From Streptomyces purpureus (lineage in GTDB: Bacteria > Actinomycetota > Actinomycetes > Streptomycetales > Streptomycetaceae): 64,000 bases of DNA. Under the pieces are notes generated by a model, which was not told where the DNA came from, made no database searches, and saw only the letters and a list, made by a program, of their open reading frames with translations. Every line of letters starts with the position of its first letter. Positions within the stretch are counted from its first letter, which is position 1. Of the stretch, positions 1 through 8,579 are shown piece by piece. Location of the stretch: assembly GCF_014648195.1 (NCBI RefSeq), contig NZ_BMQQ01000025.1, forward strand, positions 16,202 through 80,201, read 5' to 3'. Position numbers and translations under genes: made by a program.

Positions 1-462
1 TCCTACGAGGGCAAGTGGCGCGTGGTGTTCTTCTGGCCGAAGGACTTCACCTTCGTCTGCCCCACCGAGATCGCCGCCTTCGGCAAGCTGAACGACGAGT
101 TCGCCGACCGCGACGCCCAGATCCTCGGCGTCTCCGGCGACTCCGAGTTCGTGCACCACGCCTGGCGCAAGGACCACGCCGACCTGCGTGACCTGCCCTT
201 CCCGATGCTCGCCGACTCCAAGCACGACCTGATGCGCGAGTGCGGCGTCGAGGGCGAGGACGGCTTCGCCCAGCGCGCCGTCTTCATCGTGGACCCGAAC
301 AACGAGATCCAGTTCACGATGGTGACCGCCGGCTCCGTGGGCCGTAACCCCAAGGAGGTCCTGCGGGTCCTGGACGCGCTGCAGACCGACGAGCTGTGCC
401 CCTGCAACTGGAACAAGGGCGAGAACACCCTGGACGCCGGCGCCCTCCTGGCCGGTGAGTGA
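1..462 (+). CDS. ahpC: Peroxiredoxin AhpC, 5'-truncated by window edge
   Basis: Alkyl hydroperoxide reductase subunit C, a cytoplasmic 2-Cys peroxiredoxin that reduces H2O2 and organic hydroperoxides. The reading frame is open from the first base, and 153 C-terminal residues are present. The peroxidatic cysteine lies in FTFVCPTE near the start and the resolving cysteine in ELCPCNW near the end, both typical of the AhpC/Prx1 group. The true start lies upstream of the window. The stop TGA (460-462) nearly abuts the ATG of ahpD, so the two genes are one transcription unit; AhpD is the usual reductant for AhpC in actinobacteria. In Streptomyces this pair is normally next to and controlled by oxyR, which would lie outside the window (family knowledge, not seen). 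Confidence 0.97.
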   Translation, partial: SYEGKWRVVFFWPKDFTFVCPTEIAAFGKLNDEFADRDAQILGVSGDSEFVHHAWRKDHADLRDLPFPMLADSKHDLMRECGVEGEDGFAQRAVFIVDPNNEIQFTMVTAGSVGRNPKEVLRVLDALQTDELCPCNWNKGENTLDAGALLAGE

Positions 463-464
463 CC

Positions 465-1001
465 ATGGCGCTCGATGAGCTCAAGTCCGCGATACCGGAC
501 TACGCCAAGGACCTGAAGCTGAACCTCGGCTCGGTCATCGGCAACAACGACAAGCTCTCGCAGCAGCAGCTCTGGGGCACGGTCCTGTCCTGCGCCATCG
601 CCGCTCGCTCCCCCAAGGTCCTGCGCGAGCTGGAGCCCGAGGCCAAGGCCAACCTCTCCGCCGAGGCGTACACCGCCGCCAAGTCCGCCGCCGCGGTCAT
701 GGCGATGAACAACGTCTTCTACCGCACCCGGCACCTGCTGTCGGACCCGGAGTACGGCACGCTCCGCGCGGGCCTGCGGATGAACGTCATCGGCAACCCG
801 GGCGTGGAGAAGGTCGACTTCGAGCTCTGGTCGCTCGCCGTCTCCGCCATCAACGGCTGCGGCCAGTGCCTCGACTCGCACGAGCAGGTGCTCCGCAAGG
901 CCGGTGTGGACCGCGAGACGATCCAGGAGGCCTTCAAGATCGCCGCGGTGATCCAGGCGGTCGGCACCACCCTCGACGCCGAGGCCGTCCTGGCCGAGTA
1001 G
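465..1001 (+). CDS. ahpD: Alkylhydroperoxidase AhpD
   Basis: AhpD, a 178-aa all-helical AhpD/CMD-fold protein that recycles oxidised AhpC in actinobacteria. The catalytic pair C132-x-x-C135 with H139 is seen in CGQCLDSHE, and E120 upstream corresponds to the conserved proton-relay glutamate of the family. The ATG at 465 is preferred; a GTG at 459 in the same frame overlaps the ahpC stop and would add two residues. It follows ahpC by 2 nt and is closed by a strong hairpin terminator, so the operon is ahpC-ahpD. Family-typical length, no anomalies. Confidence 0.97.
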   Translation: MALDELKSAIPDYAKDLKLNLGSVIGNNDKLSQQQLWGTVLSCAIAARSPKVLRELEPEAKANLSAEAYTAAKSAAAVMAMNNVFYRTRHLLSDPEYGTLRAGLRMNVIGNPGVEKVDFELWSLAVSAINGCGQCLDSHEQVLRKAGVDRETIQEAFKIAAVIQAVGTTLDAEAVLAE

Positions 1002-1016
1002 CGGCTTCGTACGAAG

Positions 1017-1055
1017 GAGCAGGGCCCCGGGACTTCATGTCCCGGGGCCCTGCTC
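1017..1055 (+). terminator. Hairpin terminator after ahpCD
   Basis: Perfect 16-bp GC-rich inverted repeat (1017-1032 with 1040-1055) and a 7-nt loop, 15 nt after the ahpD stop. No strong U-tract, as is common in Streptomyces. It separates ahpCD from the converging operon on the minus strand. Confidence 0.85.
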
Positions 1056-1072
1056 GGTTCGGTTCCGCCGCG

Positions 1073-1789
1073 TCACTTCTTCAGTTTTGCCATCAGGGCG
1101 CGGGCGTCCTCCATGAGGAACTCCTCGATGCCGCTGAGATCAACGTCCTCGGTCGGCTCGGCCGGCGGCTTGCCCTCGCCGCCCTCCTCCATCTGGACCG
1201 CGACGATGTACAGCGAGAACACCGCCTGCCCGTCCAGTACGTCCACCTCGGCGCTCCTGCCGCTCTCCGCGTCGTACGGGGTCTTGAACGCCGCCTCCCC
1301 CAGGCCCTCGACCCGCTCCCCTGCCTCGTCGCCCGGGAATTGCTCCAGCACCGCCTCGAATTCGGGGCCCGGGTCGGTCACCTTGTGCAGCTGGTACGAC
1401 ACCAGCACCTCGAAGTAGTTGTTCTCGGGCCCCAGCTTCAGTGAACAGGTCGCCCGGTCCAGCGCCGGATGCTCCTCGGTCTCCGGGCTGGTGGCGGTCA
1501 CCTTCTTGCCGAGGGCGGTGGAGACGGCCTTCAGGTCGGTCTCCAGGCAGAGGTTACGGGTGGAGCGGTAGCCGCCGAGGTCCACGCCCCGGCTCTCGTA
1601 CGCGTACAGCCCGCCCGCCCACAGGGCCGAGGCGACCGCCGCGCCGCCCACCGCCCACAGCCACGGCCGGCGCGGCCGGGGGGCCGGCGGGGTCTCCGTG
1701 CCGAGGGTGTCGGGGGCGGCGGGGCCGCCGGACGCGGTGCGGGGCTCGGGGAAGGTGACGTCGCCGACGAGTTCGGGCTCGGATATCAC
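1073..1789 (-). CDS. Membrane-anchored hypothetical protein, extracytoplasmic domain
   Basis: 238-aa protein of unknown function. An N-terminal cytoplasmic stretch rich in Pro and charged residues is followed by one membrane segment (PWLWAVGGAAVASALWAGGL, about residues 40-60). The outer domain begins CLETDLKAVSTALGKKV, a pattern seen in Streptomyces membrane-anchored proteins with a DUF3558-like outer domain. Its two cysteines (in NLCLET and ATCSLK) could form a disulfide. The GTG start overlaps the stop of the upstream AI-2E-type transporter gene by 4 nt (GTGA), so the two are translationally coupled and probably work together. Start choice rests on that overlap. No enzyme motif was recognised. 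Confidence 0.8.
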   Translation of the reverse strand: MISEPELVGDVTFPEPRTASGGPAAPDTLGTETPPAPRPRRPWLWAVGGAAVASALWAGGLYAYESRGVDLGGYRSTRNLCLETDLKAVSTALGKKVTATSPETEEHPALDRATCSLKLGPENNYFEVLVSYQLHKVTDPGPEFEAVLEQFPGDEAGERVEGLGEAAFKTPYDAESGRSAEVDVLDGQAVFSLYIVAVQMEEGGEGKPPAEPTEDVDLSGIEEFLMEDARALMAKLKK

Positions 1790-3162
1790 TCGCCGTTCCT
1801 TTCGGGCGAGCCGGGAGGCGGGGTCGGCGCCACGTCGAGCGCGGTCGCGCCGTGCGGCTCGGGCGCGGACCGAAGCGCCTGCTCCTCGCTGTACGCGCGG
1901 AGGTAGCCGACGACGGTGTTGGTGACCGCGACCAGCGGCACCGCCACGACCGCGCCGCCGATCCCCGCCGTCAGACCGCCCGCCGCGACGGCGAGGACGA
2001 CCGCGAGGGGATGGACCCGTACCGCCCGGCCGAGGATGAACGGCTGGAGCACATGGCCCTCGATCTGCTGCACGGCCAGCACCACGACCAGCACCATCAG
2101 CGCCGTGAACACGCCCTCGGTCACCAGCGCGACGACGACCGCCAGCGCACCGGAGACCACCGCGCCGACCAGAGGGATGAAGGAGAACAGGAAGATGAAG
2201 ACGGCCAGCGGCACGGCCAGCGGCACACCGAGGAAATAGATGCCGACACCGATGAAGATCGCGTCGATCAGCGCCACGACCACCGTGCCCCGCACATAGG
2301 CGGTGAGCGTGCGCCAGGCCCGCGGCCCCGCGCCCGCGACGCCCGGCCGGGCCTGGGCGGGCACCAGCTTGAGCACCCACTGCCACACCTTCTTGCCGTC
2401 GTAGAGCAGGAAGAGCGTGGAGAACATCGCGAGCAGTATCCCCGTCAGCGCCTCGACGACGACGGTCACGCCCTGGAGCCCGGCGGAGGTGATCTGCTCG
2501 GTGTTGGCACCAATGGCGTCGCTGAGGTTCTTGGCGATGTCGTTGATCTGCTGCTCGGTCACATGGAAGGGACTGTTGAGCAGCCAGCGCTTGAGCTCCT
2601 CGATACCGTCCCGGACCCGGTCGGAGAGCGTGTCGACGTTGTCCATGACCTGCCACACCACGAACCAGCCGACCAGCCCCATCACGACGAAGCCCAGGAC
2701 GGCGGTGACGGCGGTGGCCAGACCGCGCGGCAGCCCGTACCCGCGCAGCCGGGACACGGTGGGCTGGAGGATGGCGGTGATGAGCAGCGCGGCGACGAAC
2801 GCGAGGACGACGAGCTGTACCGAGCTGATGGCCTTCATCAGCACCCAGAGCGTCCCGGCCAGGACGAGCAGCCGCCAGCCGGCTTCGGCGGCGACCCGCA
2901 TGCCCCAGGGGATGGCGGCCGCGGGATCGGGGCGGGCGGCGACGGCCGGCGCGTAGGCGGGCGGCGCCGGGACCCGCCCGGCTTCGCTGCCGCCTTCGGT
3001 GGAGGGCAGCTCCTCCGGCGCGGGGACGGCGGGGGGCTTCGCGGGGACGGGCGGGACGGGGAGCTCCTCCTCCTCGGCCGCGGCGCGTCGCTCTTCCAAC
3101 CGCTTGCCCATGCGTGACAGTCCGGCGCCCAGCCGCTCCAGCCACCCTGGCAGTCTCGCCAT
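1786..3162 (-). CDS. AI-2E family (PerM-like) transporter
   Basis: 458-aa polytopic membrane protein of the AI-2E/UPF0118 exporter family. The N-terminal 100 residues are cytoplasmic and rich in E, P and A; the membrane part begins around GWRLLVLAGTLWVLMKAIS. The family signature is visible in the C-terminal half (long hydrophobic helices with GVPLAVPLAVFIFLFSFIPLVGAVVSG, then QQIEGHVLQPFILGR), the region that in this family forms the conserved loop. ATG 3162 is chosen because GAAGGAAG lies just upstream; an in-frame codon at 3204 lacks such a site. Substrates of actinobacterial members are not established. It leads an operon with the coupled membrane-anchored gene at 1073-1789. Confidence 0.88.
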   Translation of the reverse strand: MARLPGWLERLGAGLSRMGKRLEERRAAAEEEELPVPPVPAKPPAVPAPEELPSTEGGSEAGRVPAPPAYAPAVAARPDPAAAIPWGMRVAAEAGWRLLVLAGTLWVLMKAISSVQLVVLAFVAALLITAILQPTVSRLRGYGLPRGLATAVTAVLGFVVMGLVGWFVVWQVMDNVDTLSDRVRDGIEELKRWLLNSPFHVTEQQINDIAKNLSDAIGANTEQITSAGLQGVTVVVEALTGILLAMFSTLFLLYDGKKVWQWVLKLVPAQARPGVAGAGPRAWRTLTAYVRGTVVVALIDAIFIGVGIYFLGVPLAVPLAVFIFLFSFIPLVGAVVSGALAVVVALVTEGVFTALMVLVVVLAVQQIEGHVLQPFILGRAVRVHPLAVVLAVAAGGLTAGIGGAVVAVPLVAVTNTVVGYLRAYSEEQALRSAPEPHGATALDVAPTPPPGSPERNGE

Positions 3163-3208
3163 GATCTTCCTTCTTCCCCCTGCCATCTCCCCGGAACCGT
3201 ACACGCAC

Positions 3209-3241
3209 GGAGCCCCTCACCGTAGGACGGCAAGGGGCTCC
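3209..3241 (-). terminator. Hairpin terminator after SLT transglycosylase gene
   Basis: Inverted repeat 3209-3223 with 3227-3241 (15 bp, two mismatches, 3-nt loop), just downstream of the minus-strand gene ending at 3260 and before the next minus-strand gene starting at 3162. Confidence 0.7.
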
Positions 3242-3259
3242 GGGAAGTTGAGCTTGGGC

Positions 3260-3958
3260 CTAGTACCAGTGGTTGGCCTGCCAGAACGACCACGCGCCGC
3301 AGGGGCTGTCGTAGCGGTTGTTCATGTAGTTGAGGCCCCACTTGATCTGGGTGGCCGGGTTGGTCTGCCAGTCGGCGCCCGCGGAGCTCATCTTGTGGCC
3401 CGGCAGCGCCTGGACGAGACCGTACGCGCCGGAGGAGGCGTTCTGTGCCCGGTAGTTCCAGCCCGACTCGCGCTCCACGATGTTGCTGAAGCACTGGAAC
3501 TGGTCGCCGGGGATCATCTGGCGGGCGATCGCCTTGACCTCGGAGATGCTGTAGGAGCCCTGCGCGGAGAAGCTGGACGCGTCACGGACGGAGTCTCGGT
3601 TGGCCCGCTCCTCCTTCTCCTTGCGCTCCTTCTCCGCCTTCTCCGCGGCTTCCTTCTTGGACTTGGCGTCCTTGGCGGCCTGCAGACGGGCGGCTTCCTC
3701 TGCGGACTTCTTCGCGGCCGAGTCGGCCGCGGCGGCCTGTGCGTCGGCCTGCTGCGACAGCGACGAGACCTGAATCTGCGCCTGCTCGCCGCCGGGAATG
3801 TCCGCCAGAAGCGTCGTGTCGGCAGCGGCTGCCTCGAAGTTGTCGCCATTGGCGTCCAGGGCCTGCGTGTTGCCCGCGGCAACACCCACGACAGCGCCGA
3901 CAGTGGTGACCGCAGTGGCAGATGCCACCGCGAATCCCCGGACCGAGATCCGGCTCAC
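3260..3958 (-). CDS. Secreted SLT-type lytic transglycosylase
   Basis: 232-aa exported peptidoglycan lytic transglycosylase. The GTG at 3958 is chosen because GGAAGGA sits 6 nt upstream and it yields a clean signal peptide (SRISVRGFAVASATAVTTVGAV...). Residues 60-125 form a strongly charged K/E/A-rich helical stretch, probably a coiled coil or wall spacer. The catalytic SLT domain occupies the C-terminal 95 residues, with the expected glutamate E164 in ERESGW followed by AYGLVQALPGHKM and a C-terminal WSFWQANHWY. Proteins of this size and layout are abundant secreted cell-wall enzymes in Streptomyces and act in hyphal growth or spore germination. It is a single-gene unit with its own leader and terminator. 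Confidence 0.9.
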   Translation of the reverse strand: MSRISVRGFAVASATAVTTVGAVVGVAAGNTQALDANGDNFEAAAADTTLLADIPGGEQAQIQVSSLSQQADAQAAAADSAAKKSAEEAARLQAAKDAKSKKEAAEKAEKERKEKEERANRDSVRDASSFSAQGSYSISEVKAIARQMIPGDQFQCFSNIVERESGWNYRAQNASSGAYGLVQALPGHKMSSAGADWQTNPATQIKWGLNYMNNRYDSPCGAWSFWQANHWY

Positions 3959-4256
3959 ACGGTTTCCTTCCAGCATCGCCCGCACGGGTGACCTCGCGGG
4001 CGAAATCGTGCCCCTTGCGCTGGTCTTCGACGTACTTGGGTCACTGAAGACACGGGCCCGTGGTGCTGTGGGCGGCATACGGCTGACGTTTGTTGAGTTG
4101 TGTGGTGCGACACCCTGAGGGTGCACGTGTGCCGTATGCGGGGCCTGACGGAAGCAAGACTCTGCCGGAAGCCGATACCGCGAGGCAATTCTGTCTCGCG
4201 TGGGAAAGCTCACACCTCATCGACCCCAGGGATTTCGCCGAATCGGCGCGCAAAAG
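3959..4256 (-). other. Long leader/promoter region of SLT gene
   Basis: About 300 nt without a credible gene between the phoH terminator and the SLT start. It contains a short perfect stem (GCCCGC/GCGGGC flanking a 12-nt loop, about 3977-4000) immediately upstream of the ribosome binding site, and an ACCCT-C-AGGGT hairpin near 4116-4126. Many Streptomyces wall-hydrolase genes carry a ydaO-type c-di-AMP riboswitch here; I looked for its conserved segments and did not find them. The leader is therefore unassigned. Confidence 0.4.
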
Positions 4257-4298
4257 GGCGCCGCCCGGCTAAGCTGCTGCGCTTCGCCGGGCGACGCC
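4257..4298 (-). terminator. Terminator after PIN-PhoH gene
   Basis: 13-bp stem with one mismatch (4257-4269 with 4286-4298). Read on the minus strand it ends in a run of U (A4252-A4255 on the plus strand), 25 nt downstream of the stop at 4323. Confidence 0.75.
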
Positions 4299-4322
4299 AA
4301 CTCCCAAACGGGAGAAGGAAGG

Positions 4323-5642
4323 TCAGATCTGGCCGTCCTCCAGCATTTCGGTCACGAGCGCCGCAATCTGGGACCGTTCGGACCGGGTGAGGGTGACATG
4401 CGCGAAGAGCGGATGCCCCTTCAGTTTCTCGACCACGGCGACGACTCCGTCGTACCGGCCGACCCGGAGGTTGTCCCGCTGGGCCACGTCATGGGTCAGA
4501 ACGACCCGGGAATTGGCCCCGATCCGGGACAACACGGTCAGCAGGACGTTCCGCTCCAGCGACTGCGCCTCGTCCACGATGACGAAGGCGTCGTGCAGGG
4601 ACCGGCCACGGATGTGCGTGAGCGGCAGCACCTCCAGCATCCCGCGGCCCAGCACCTCCTCGATCACCTCACGGCTCGCCACCGCCGAGAGCGTGTCGAA
4701 GACCGCCTGCGCCCACGGGCTCATCTTCTCGGCCTCGGTGCCCGGCAGGTACCCCAGCTCCTGCCCGCCCACCGCGTACAGCGGACGGAACACCATCACC
4801 TTCTGGTGCTGCCGGCGCTCCAGAACCGCTTCCAGACCGGCGCACAGCGCCAGCGCCGACTTGCCCGTACCGGCCCGGCCGCCCATGGAGACGATCCCGA
4901 CCTCCGGGTCGAGCAGCAGATCGAGCGCGATGCGCTGCTCGGCGCTGCGTCCGTGGATGCCGAACGCCTCCCGGTCCCCGCGGACCAGTCGGACGTTCCC
5001 CTCCGCCGAGATCCGGCCGAGCGCCTTGCCCCGCTCCGACTGGAGCACCAGACCCGTGTGGACGGGCAGCTCGGCCGCCTCCGGGACGTACAGCGTCTCC
5101 TGGTCGTAGAGGAGGTCGATCTGGTCGGCGGAGAGAGCCAGCTCGGTCATGCCCGTCCAGCCGGAGTCCGTGATGGCGAGCTCGGCGCGGTACTCCTCGG
5201 CGAGCAGCCCGACGGAGGACGCCTTGATACGAAGGGGAAGGTCCTTGGAGACGACCGTGACGTCGTACCCCTCGGCCTGGAGATTGCGCGCTACCGCCAG
5301 AATCCGTGAGTCGTTGTCCCCCAACCGGTAGCCGGCGGGCAGAACGCCGGGGTCGGAATGGTTGAGTTCGACACGGAGGGTCCCGCCCAGGTCCCCGACG
5401 GGGAGCGGGTCGTCGAGGCGGCCGTACCGCACCCGGAAGTCGTCCAGCAGGCGCAGCGCCTGCCGGGCGAAGTACCCGAGCTCGGGGTGGTGCCTCTTGG
5501 CCTCCAACTCGGTGACCACGACGATCGGGAGCACGACCTCGTGCTCCTCGAAGCGGGCCATCGCGTTGGGGTCGGCCAGCAGGACGCTGGTGTCGAGAAC
5601 GTAGGTGCGCCTGTCGGACATGCGGCGCTTTGTGCTGGTCAC
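4323..5642 (-). CDS. PIN-PhoH fusion protein (PhoH2-type RNase/helicase)
   Basis: 439-aa protein joining an N-terminal PIN RNase domain to a C-terminal PhoH ATPase, the PhoH2 layout. PIN acidic residues are visible at D17 (LDTSVLLADP), E46 (TELEAKRHH) and D109/D111 (GDNDSR). The PhoH part has Walker A GGRAGTGKS (254-262) and Walker B FVIVDEAQS near 350. PhoH2 proteins of mycobacteria are RNA helicases/ribonucleases, so an RNA-processing role is likely. GTG 5642 gives VTSTKRRMSDRRT; ATG 5621 (MSDRRT) is the alternative, and neither has a strong ribosome binding site. Monocistronic, closed by a terminator. Confidence 0.92.
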   Translation of the reverse strand: MTSTKRRMSDRRTYVLDTSVLLADPNAMARFEEHEVVLPIVVVTELEAKRHHPELGYFARQALRLLDDFRVRYGRLDDPLPVGDLGGTLRVELNHSDPGVLPAGYRLGDNDSRILAVARNLQAEGYDVTVVSKDLPLRIKASSVGLLAEEYRAELAITDSGWTGMTELALSADQIDLLYDQETLYVPEAAELPVHTGLVLQSERGKALGRISAEGNVRLVRGDREAFGIHGRSAEQRIALDLLLDPEVGIVSMGGRAGTGKSALALCAGLEAVLERRQHQKVMVFRPLYAVGGQELGYLPGTEAEKMSPWAQAVFDTLSAVASREVIEEVLGRGMLEVLPLTHIRGRSLHDAFVIVDEAQSLERNVLLTVLSRIGANSRVVLTHDVAQRDNLRVGRYDGVVAVVEKLKGHPLFAHVTLTRSERSQIAALVTEMLEDGQI

Positions 5643-5990
5643 CACGGAAGGACGTACCCCCTCGGCTGAGGTCGGGGAGCAACTGCGACGGCGTCGCAGG
5701 GGGATGGGGCCGGGCTCAGGCCACGATGCGCGGGCCGCGAGCCGGCCCACCGCTTCGTCCGCACTTGTCCTGCACGGTCGTCCTGGTGCAAAGGGCCTCC
5801 CGGGTGGGCGGTCTCCATGCCGCTCACTCTGCAGGTGGTATTCCCTCGAACAAGCTCAGCCATGCCATGGCATATGACGACGCGTTGGTGAACAGGCGGT
5901 GACCTGCACCGCAGGGTGCTCCCGGGGCCCCGTGGGACGCGGTTGATCAGACGTGATCAGGCGCCGGCCGGACGCCGATCCGATGCCCGG
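5643..5990. other. Gene-free spacer between uppS and PIN-PhoH gene
   Basis: 348 nt downstream of the cis-prenyltransferase gene and upstream of the PhoH gene, both on the minus strand. Only weak short inverted repeats are seen (for example GCGGTG/CACCGC near 5898-5914, and ATGCCATGGCAT around 5861-5872). It presumably holds the PhoH promoter. No ORF with Streptomyces codon use was found. Confidence 0.5.
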
Positions 5991-6752
5991 TCAGGTGCCG
6001 TAGCGCCGGTGCCGGGCGGCGTAGTCGCGCAGTGCGCGCAGGAAGTCGACCTTGCGGAACGCCGGCCAGTGGACTTCGCAGAAGTAGTACTCCGAGTGGG
6101 CGCTCTGCCAGAGCATGAACCCGGAAAGACGCTGCTCGCCGCTGGTACGGATCACCAGGTCCGGGTCGGGCTGACCGCGGGTGTAGAGGTGCTCGGAGAT
6201 GTGGTCGATGTCGACGACCTCGGCGAGCTCCTCGAAGCTGGTGCCCTTCGACGCGTGCTCCAGAAGGAGGGAGCGGACCGCGTCCGCGATCTCCTGCCGG
6301 CCGCCGTAGCCCACGGCGACGTTCACCAGTATTCCCGTGTTGTGGTGGGTGGCCTGCTCGGCCTCCTTCAGCACGGACTGGGTACGGGCGGGCAGCAGGT
6401 CGAGGGTGCCGACGTGGTGCACCCGCCAGCGGCCGTCGGCCGCCAGGTCGCGGACGGCGTCCTCGATGATGCCGAGCAGCGGGACGAGCTGGGCCTCGGG
6501 CCGGTTCAGATTGTCCGTGGAGAGCATCCAGAGCGTGACGACCTCGACGTCGGTCTCGGCGCACCAGCCGAGCAGCTCCTGGATCTTGCTCGCGCCGGCC
6601 TTGTGTCCCTGCTCGGGAGTACCGCCGGAAGCCTTGGCCCAGCGACGGTTGCCGTCGAGGATGACACCGATGTGCTTGGGCACCTGGTCATGATCGAGAC
6701 GGCCTTCCACCCGGCGTGCGTAGAGCCCGTACACCAGGTCGCGCAGGTTCAC
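5991..6752 (-). CDS. uppS: Isoprenyl (cis-prenyl) transferase, UppS family
   Basis: 253-aa undecaprenyl-diphosphate-synthase family enzyme that condenses isopentenyl diphosphate onto an allylic diphosphate in cis, supplying polyprenyl carriers for wall glycan synthesis. The catalytic aspartate D33 is seen in HIGVILDGNRRWAK. The C-terminal family signature is present: RTSGEQRLSGFMLWQSAHSEYYF, then WPAFRKVDFLRAL. GTG 6752 (VNLRDLVYGLYARR) is chosen, with GGAGGGG about 10 nt upstream; the upstream ATG at 6770 is less likely. Streptomyces usually encode two such enzymes, and which one makes the C55 lipid cannot be decided here. Confidence 0.9.
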   Translation of the reverse strand: MNLRDLVYGLYARRVEGRLDHDQVPKHIGVILDGNRRWAKASGGTPEQGHKAGASKIQELLGWCAETDVEVVTLWMLSTDNLNRPEAQLVPLLGIIEDAVRDLAADGRWRVHHVGTLDLLPARTQSVLKEAEQATHHNTGILVNVAVGYGGRQEIADAVRSLLLEHASKGTSFEELAEVVDIDHISEHLYTRGQPDPDLVIRTSGEQRLSGFMLWQSAHSEYYFCEVHWPAFRKVDFLRALRDYAARHRRYGT

Positions 6753-6863
6753 TGTTCCTAACCCCTCCATGCTGCGGCGGCCCCCCGAAGCCGCCACACT
6801 ACTGCGCAGGGGTGGAATGCTCCCAGCCCGGCCCTGTCACAAGTCCGTGATAAGCAGAGATAC

Positions 6864-7901
6864 GTGACTGAATCCCCGCACTACCGCGCCGCCGCCCAGC
6901 GTTACGACTCCATGGAGTACCGCCGCACCGGCCGCAGCGGCCTCAAGCTCCCGGCGATCTCGCTGGGCCTCTGGCACAACTTCGGCGACGACCGCGCGCT
7001 CGAGTCGCAGCGCGCGATCCTGCGCCGCGCCTTCGACCTCGGGGTGACCCACTTCGACCTGGCGAACAACTACGGGCCGCCCCCCGGCTCCGCCGAGCTG
7101 AACTTCGGCAAGATCTTCGCCGACGATTTCGCGCCGTACCGTGACGAACTGGTCATTTCGACCAAAGCCGGGTATCTGATGCACCCGGGCCCGTACGGCG
7201 AGTGGGGCTCGCGCAAGTACCTGCTGTCCTCGCTCGACGCCTCCCTGAAGCGGATGGGCGTCGACTACGTCGACATCTTCTACTCACACCGCTTCGACCC
7301 GCACACTCCGCTCGAGGAGACGATGGGGGCGCTCGCCTCCGCCGTGCAGCAGGGCAAGGCGCTGTACGTGGGCGTGTCGTCGTACAACAGCGAGCAGACC
7401 GCCGAGGCGGCCCGGCTGCTGACCGAGATGGGGGTCCGTCCGCTCATCCACCAGCCCTCCTACTCGATGATCAACCGCTGGACCGAGGAGGACGGGCTGC
7501 TCGACACCCTGGAGGAGGCCGGCATGGGCTGCATCTCCTTCGTGCCGCTCGCCCAGGGTCTGCTCACCAACAAGTACCTGGGCGGCATCCCTGCGGGATC
7601 GCGGGCCACGCAGGGCAAGTCCCTCGACCCGAACCTGCTCTCCGACGAGGTGCTGCGGCGGCTGCGCGGACTGGGCGAGATCGCCGAGCGGCGCGGCCAG
7701 ACGCTGGCTCAGCTCGCGCTCAACTGGGTGCTGCGCGACGAGCGGATGACCTCCGCGCTGATCGGCGCGTCGAGCGTGGCGCAGTTGGAGGAGAACGTGG
7801 CGGCGCTTGCCGGATCGCCCTTGTCCGCCGAGGAGTTGAAGGAGATCGACACCTTCGCCGTGGACACCGAGGGCACCAACATCTGGGCCGGGCGCGGCTG
7901 A
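6864..7901 (+). CDS. Aldo/keto reductase, YghZ/Kv-beta-like
   Basis: 345-aa NADPH-dependent aldo/keto reductase. It resembles YghZ (L-glyceraldehyde 3-phosphate reductase) and the bacterial potassium-channel beta-subunit-like branch: catalytic Asp and Tyr in DLANNYGPPPGSAE, Lys in STKAGYLM and His in FYSHRFDPHTP. A C-terminal NADP-binding segment (ALIGASSVAQLEENVAAL) is present. GTG 6864 gives VTESPHYRAAAQRYDSMEYRRTG, the usual start of these proteins. It is a single gene transcribed away from uppS with its own terminator. The substrate is not predictable; methylglyoxal or small sugar aldehydes are typical for the family. Confidence 0.92.
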   Translation: MTESPHYRAAAQRYDSMEYRRTGRSGLKLPAISLGLWHNFGDDRALESQRAILRRAFDLGVTHFDLANNYGPPPGSAELNFGKIFADDFAPYRDELVISTKAGYLMHPGPYGEWGSRKYLLSSLDASLKRMGVDYVDIFYSHRFDPHTPLEETMGALASAVQQGKALYVGVSSYNSEQTAEAARLLTEMGVRPLIHQPSYSMINRWTEEDGLLDTLEEAGMGCISFVPLAQGLLTNKYLGGIPAGSRATQGKSLDPNLLSDEVLRRLRGLGEIAERRGQTLAQLALNWVLRDERMTSALIGASSVAQLEENVAALAGSPLSAEELKEIDTFAVDTEGTNIWAGRG

Positions 7902-7912
7902 AACGAAAAAAC

Positions 7913-7945
7913 GGGCCGGTCCGTGGGGGGGATACGGACCGGCCC
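7913..7945 (+). terminator. Terminator after aldo/keto reductase
   Basis: Perfect 12-bp inverted repeat (7913-7924 with 7934-7945), 9-nt loop, starting 11 nt past the stop. The spacer 7946-8147 holds no recognisable gene. Confidence 0.85.
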
Positions 7946-8147
7946 GAGGGGGGGTTTCCACCATAACCCTTCGTAAGTGATGCTGTGTGCCACCGTGCGC
8001 CGCCAATACGCTCTGGAATATGCGCACCCCGTGGGAACACCGGCTTCCGGGCCGGTGAAACCGTCCGCGGCCCGGGCGTGGCGCACGGCGTGTCCCTCCC
8101 AGGAGGGACCCGGAGCCGGATGCGCCCGGTTGACGCAGAGCGAGGGG

Positions 8148-8513
8148 TCAGGCGGCGGGTTCCCCGGCCCGCTGGGCCGCCTTGGCCGCGAGGATCTGGG
8201 TCATGAAGGTGTCACCCCACAGGCCGAGCGGCTCCAGGGCCTTGTTGAGGGCCTCACCCAGCTCGGTCAGCGAGTACTCCACTCGGGGCGGCACCTCGCG
8301 GTAGACCTCACGGCGCACCACACCGTCCGACTCCAGCTCACGCAGCTGCTGGATCAGCATCTTCTCGCTGACCCCGGGGAGGTTCCGGCGCAGCTCGCCG
8401 AAGCGCAGGGTGCCCTCGTGGAGCGCCCACAGGATCATCGGCTTCCACTTGCCGCCGACGACGTCGACCGCCGCGTCGAGACCGCAGTGGTACACGACCT
8501 TGCCCTTGGCCAT
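8148..8513 (-). CDS. HxlR-family transcriptional regulator
   Basis: 121-aa winged-helix regulator of the HxlR (MarR-like) family. The family core is clear: CGLDAAVDVVGGKWKPMILWALHEGTLRFGELRR, recognition helix GVSEKMLIQQLRELESDGVV and wing YREVPPRVEYSLTELG. The cysteine at about residue 9 (VYHCGLD) is the residue used for redox or aldehyde sensing in several HxlR proteins. ATG 8513 is chosen because GAGGAG lies 6 nt upstream. It is monocistronic and convergent with the aldo/keto reductase, which is a possible but unproven target. Confidence 0.92.
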   Translation of the reverse strand: MAKGKVVYHCGLDAAVDVVGGKWKPMILWALHEGTLRFGELRRNLPGVSEKMLIQQLRELESDGVVRREVYREVPPRVEYSLTELGEALNKALEPLGLWGDTFMTQILAAKAAQRAGEPAA

Positions 8514-8579
8514 CGCCAACTCCTCAGCTGTCGCACGACACTTTCCGATTCGACAGTACGCCAGGGTTCGCGGGGATCG

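Noticed and set aside
1073..3220. 715-residue minus-strand frame over the AI-2E gene
   Set aside because: Only residues encoded by 1073-1789 are genuine; the remainder is an out-of-frame shadow of the transporter.
3959..4256. c-di-AMP (ydaO) riboswitch upstream of the SLT gene
   Set aside because: Expected in Streptomyces wall-hydrolase leaders, but its conserved segments were not found.
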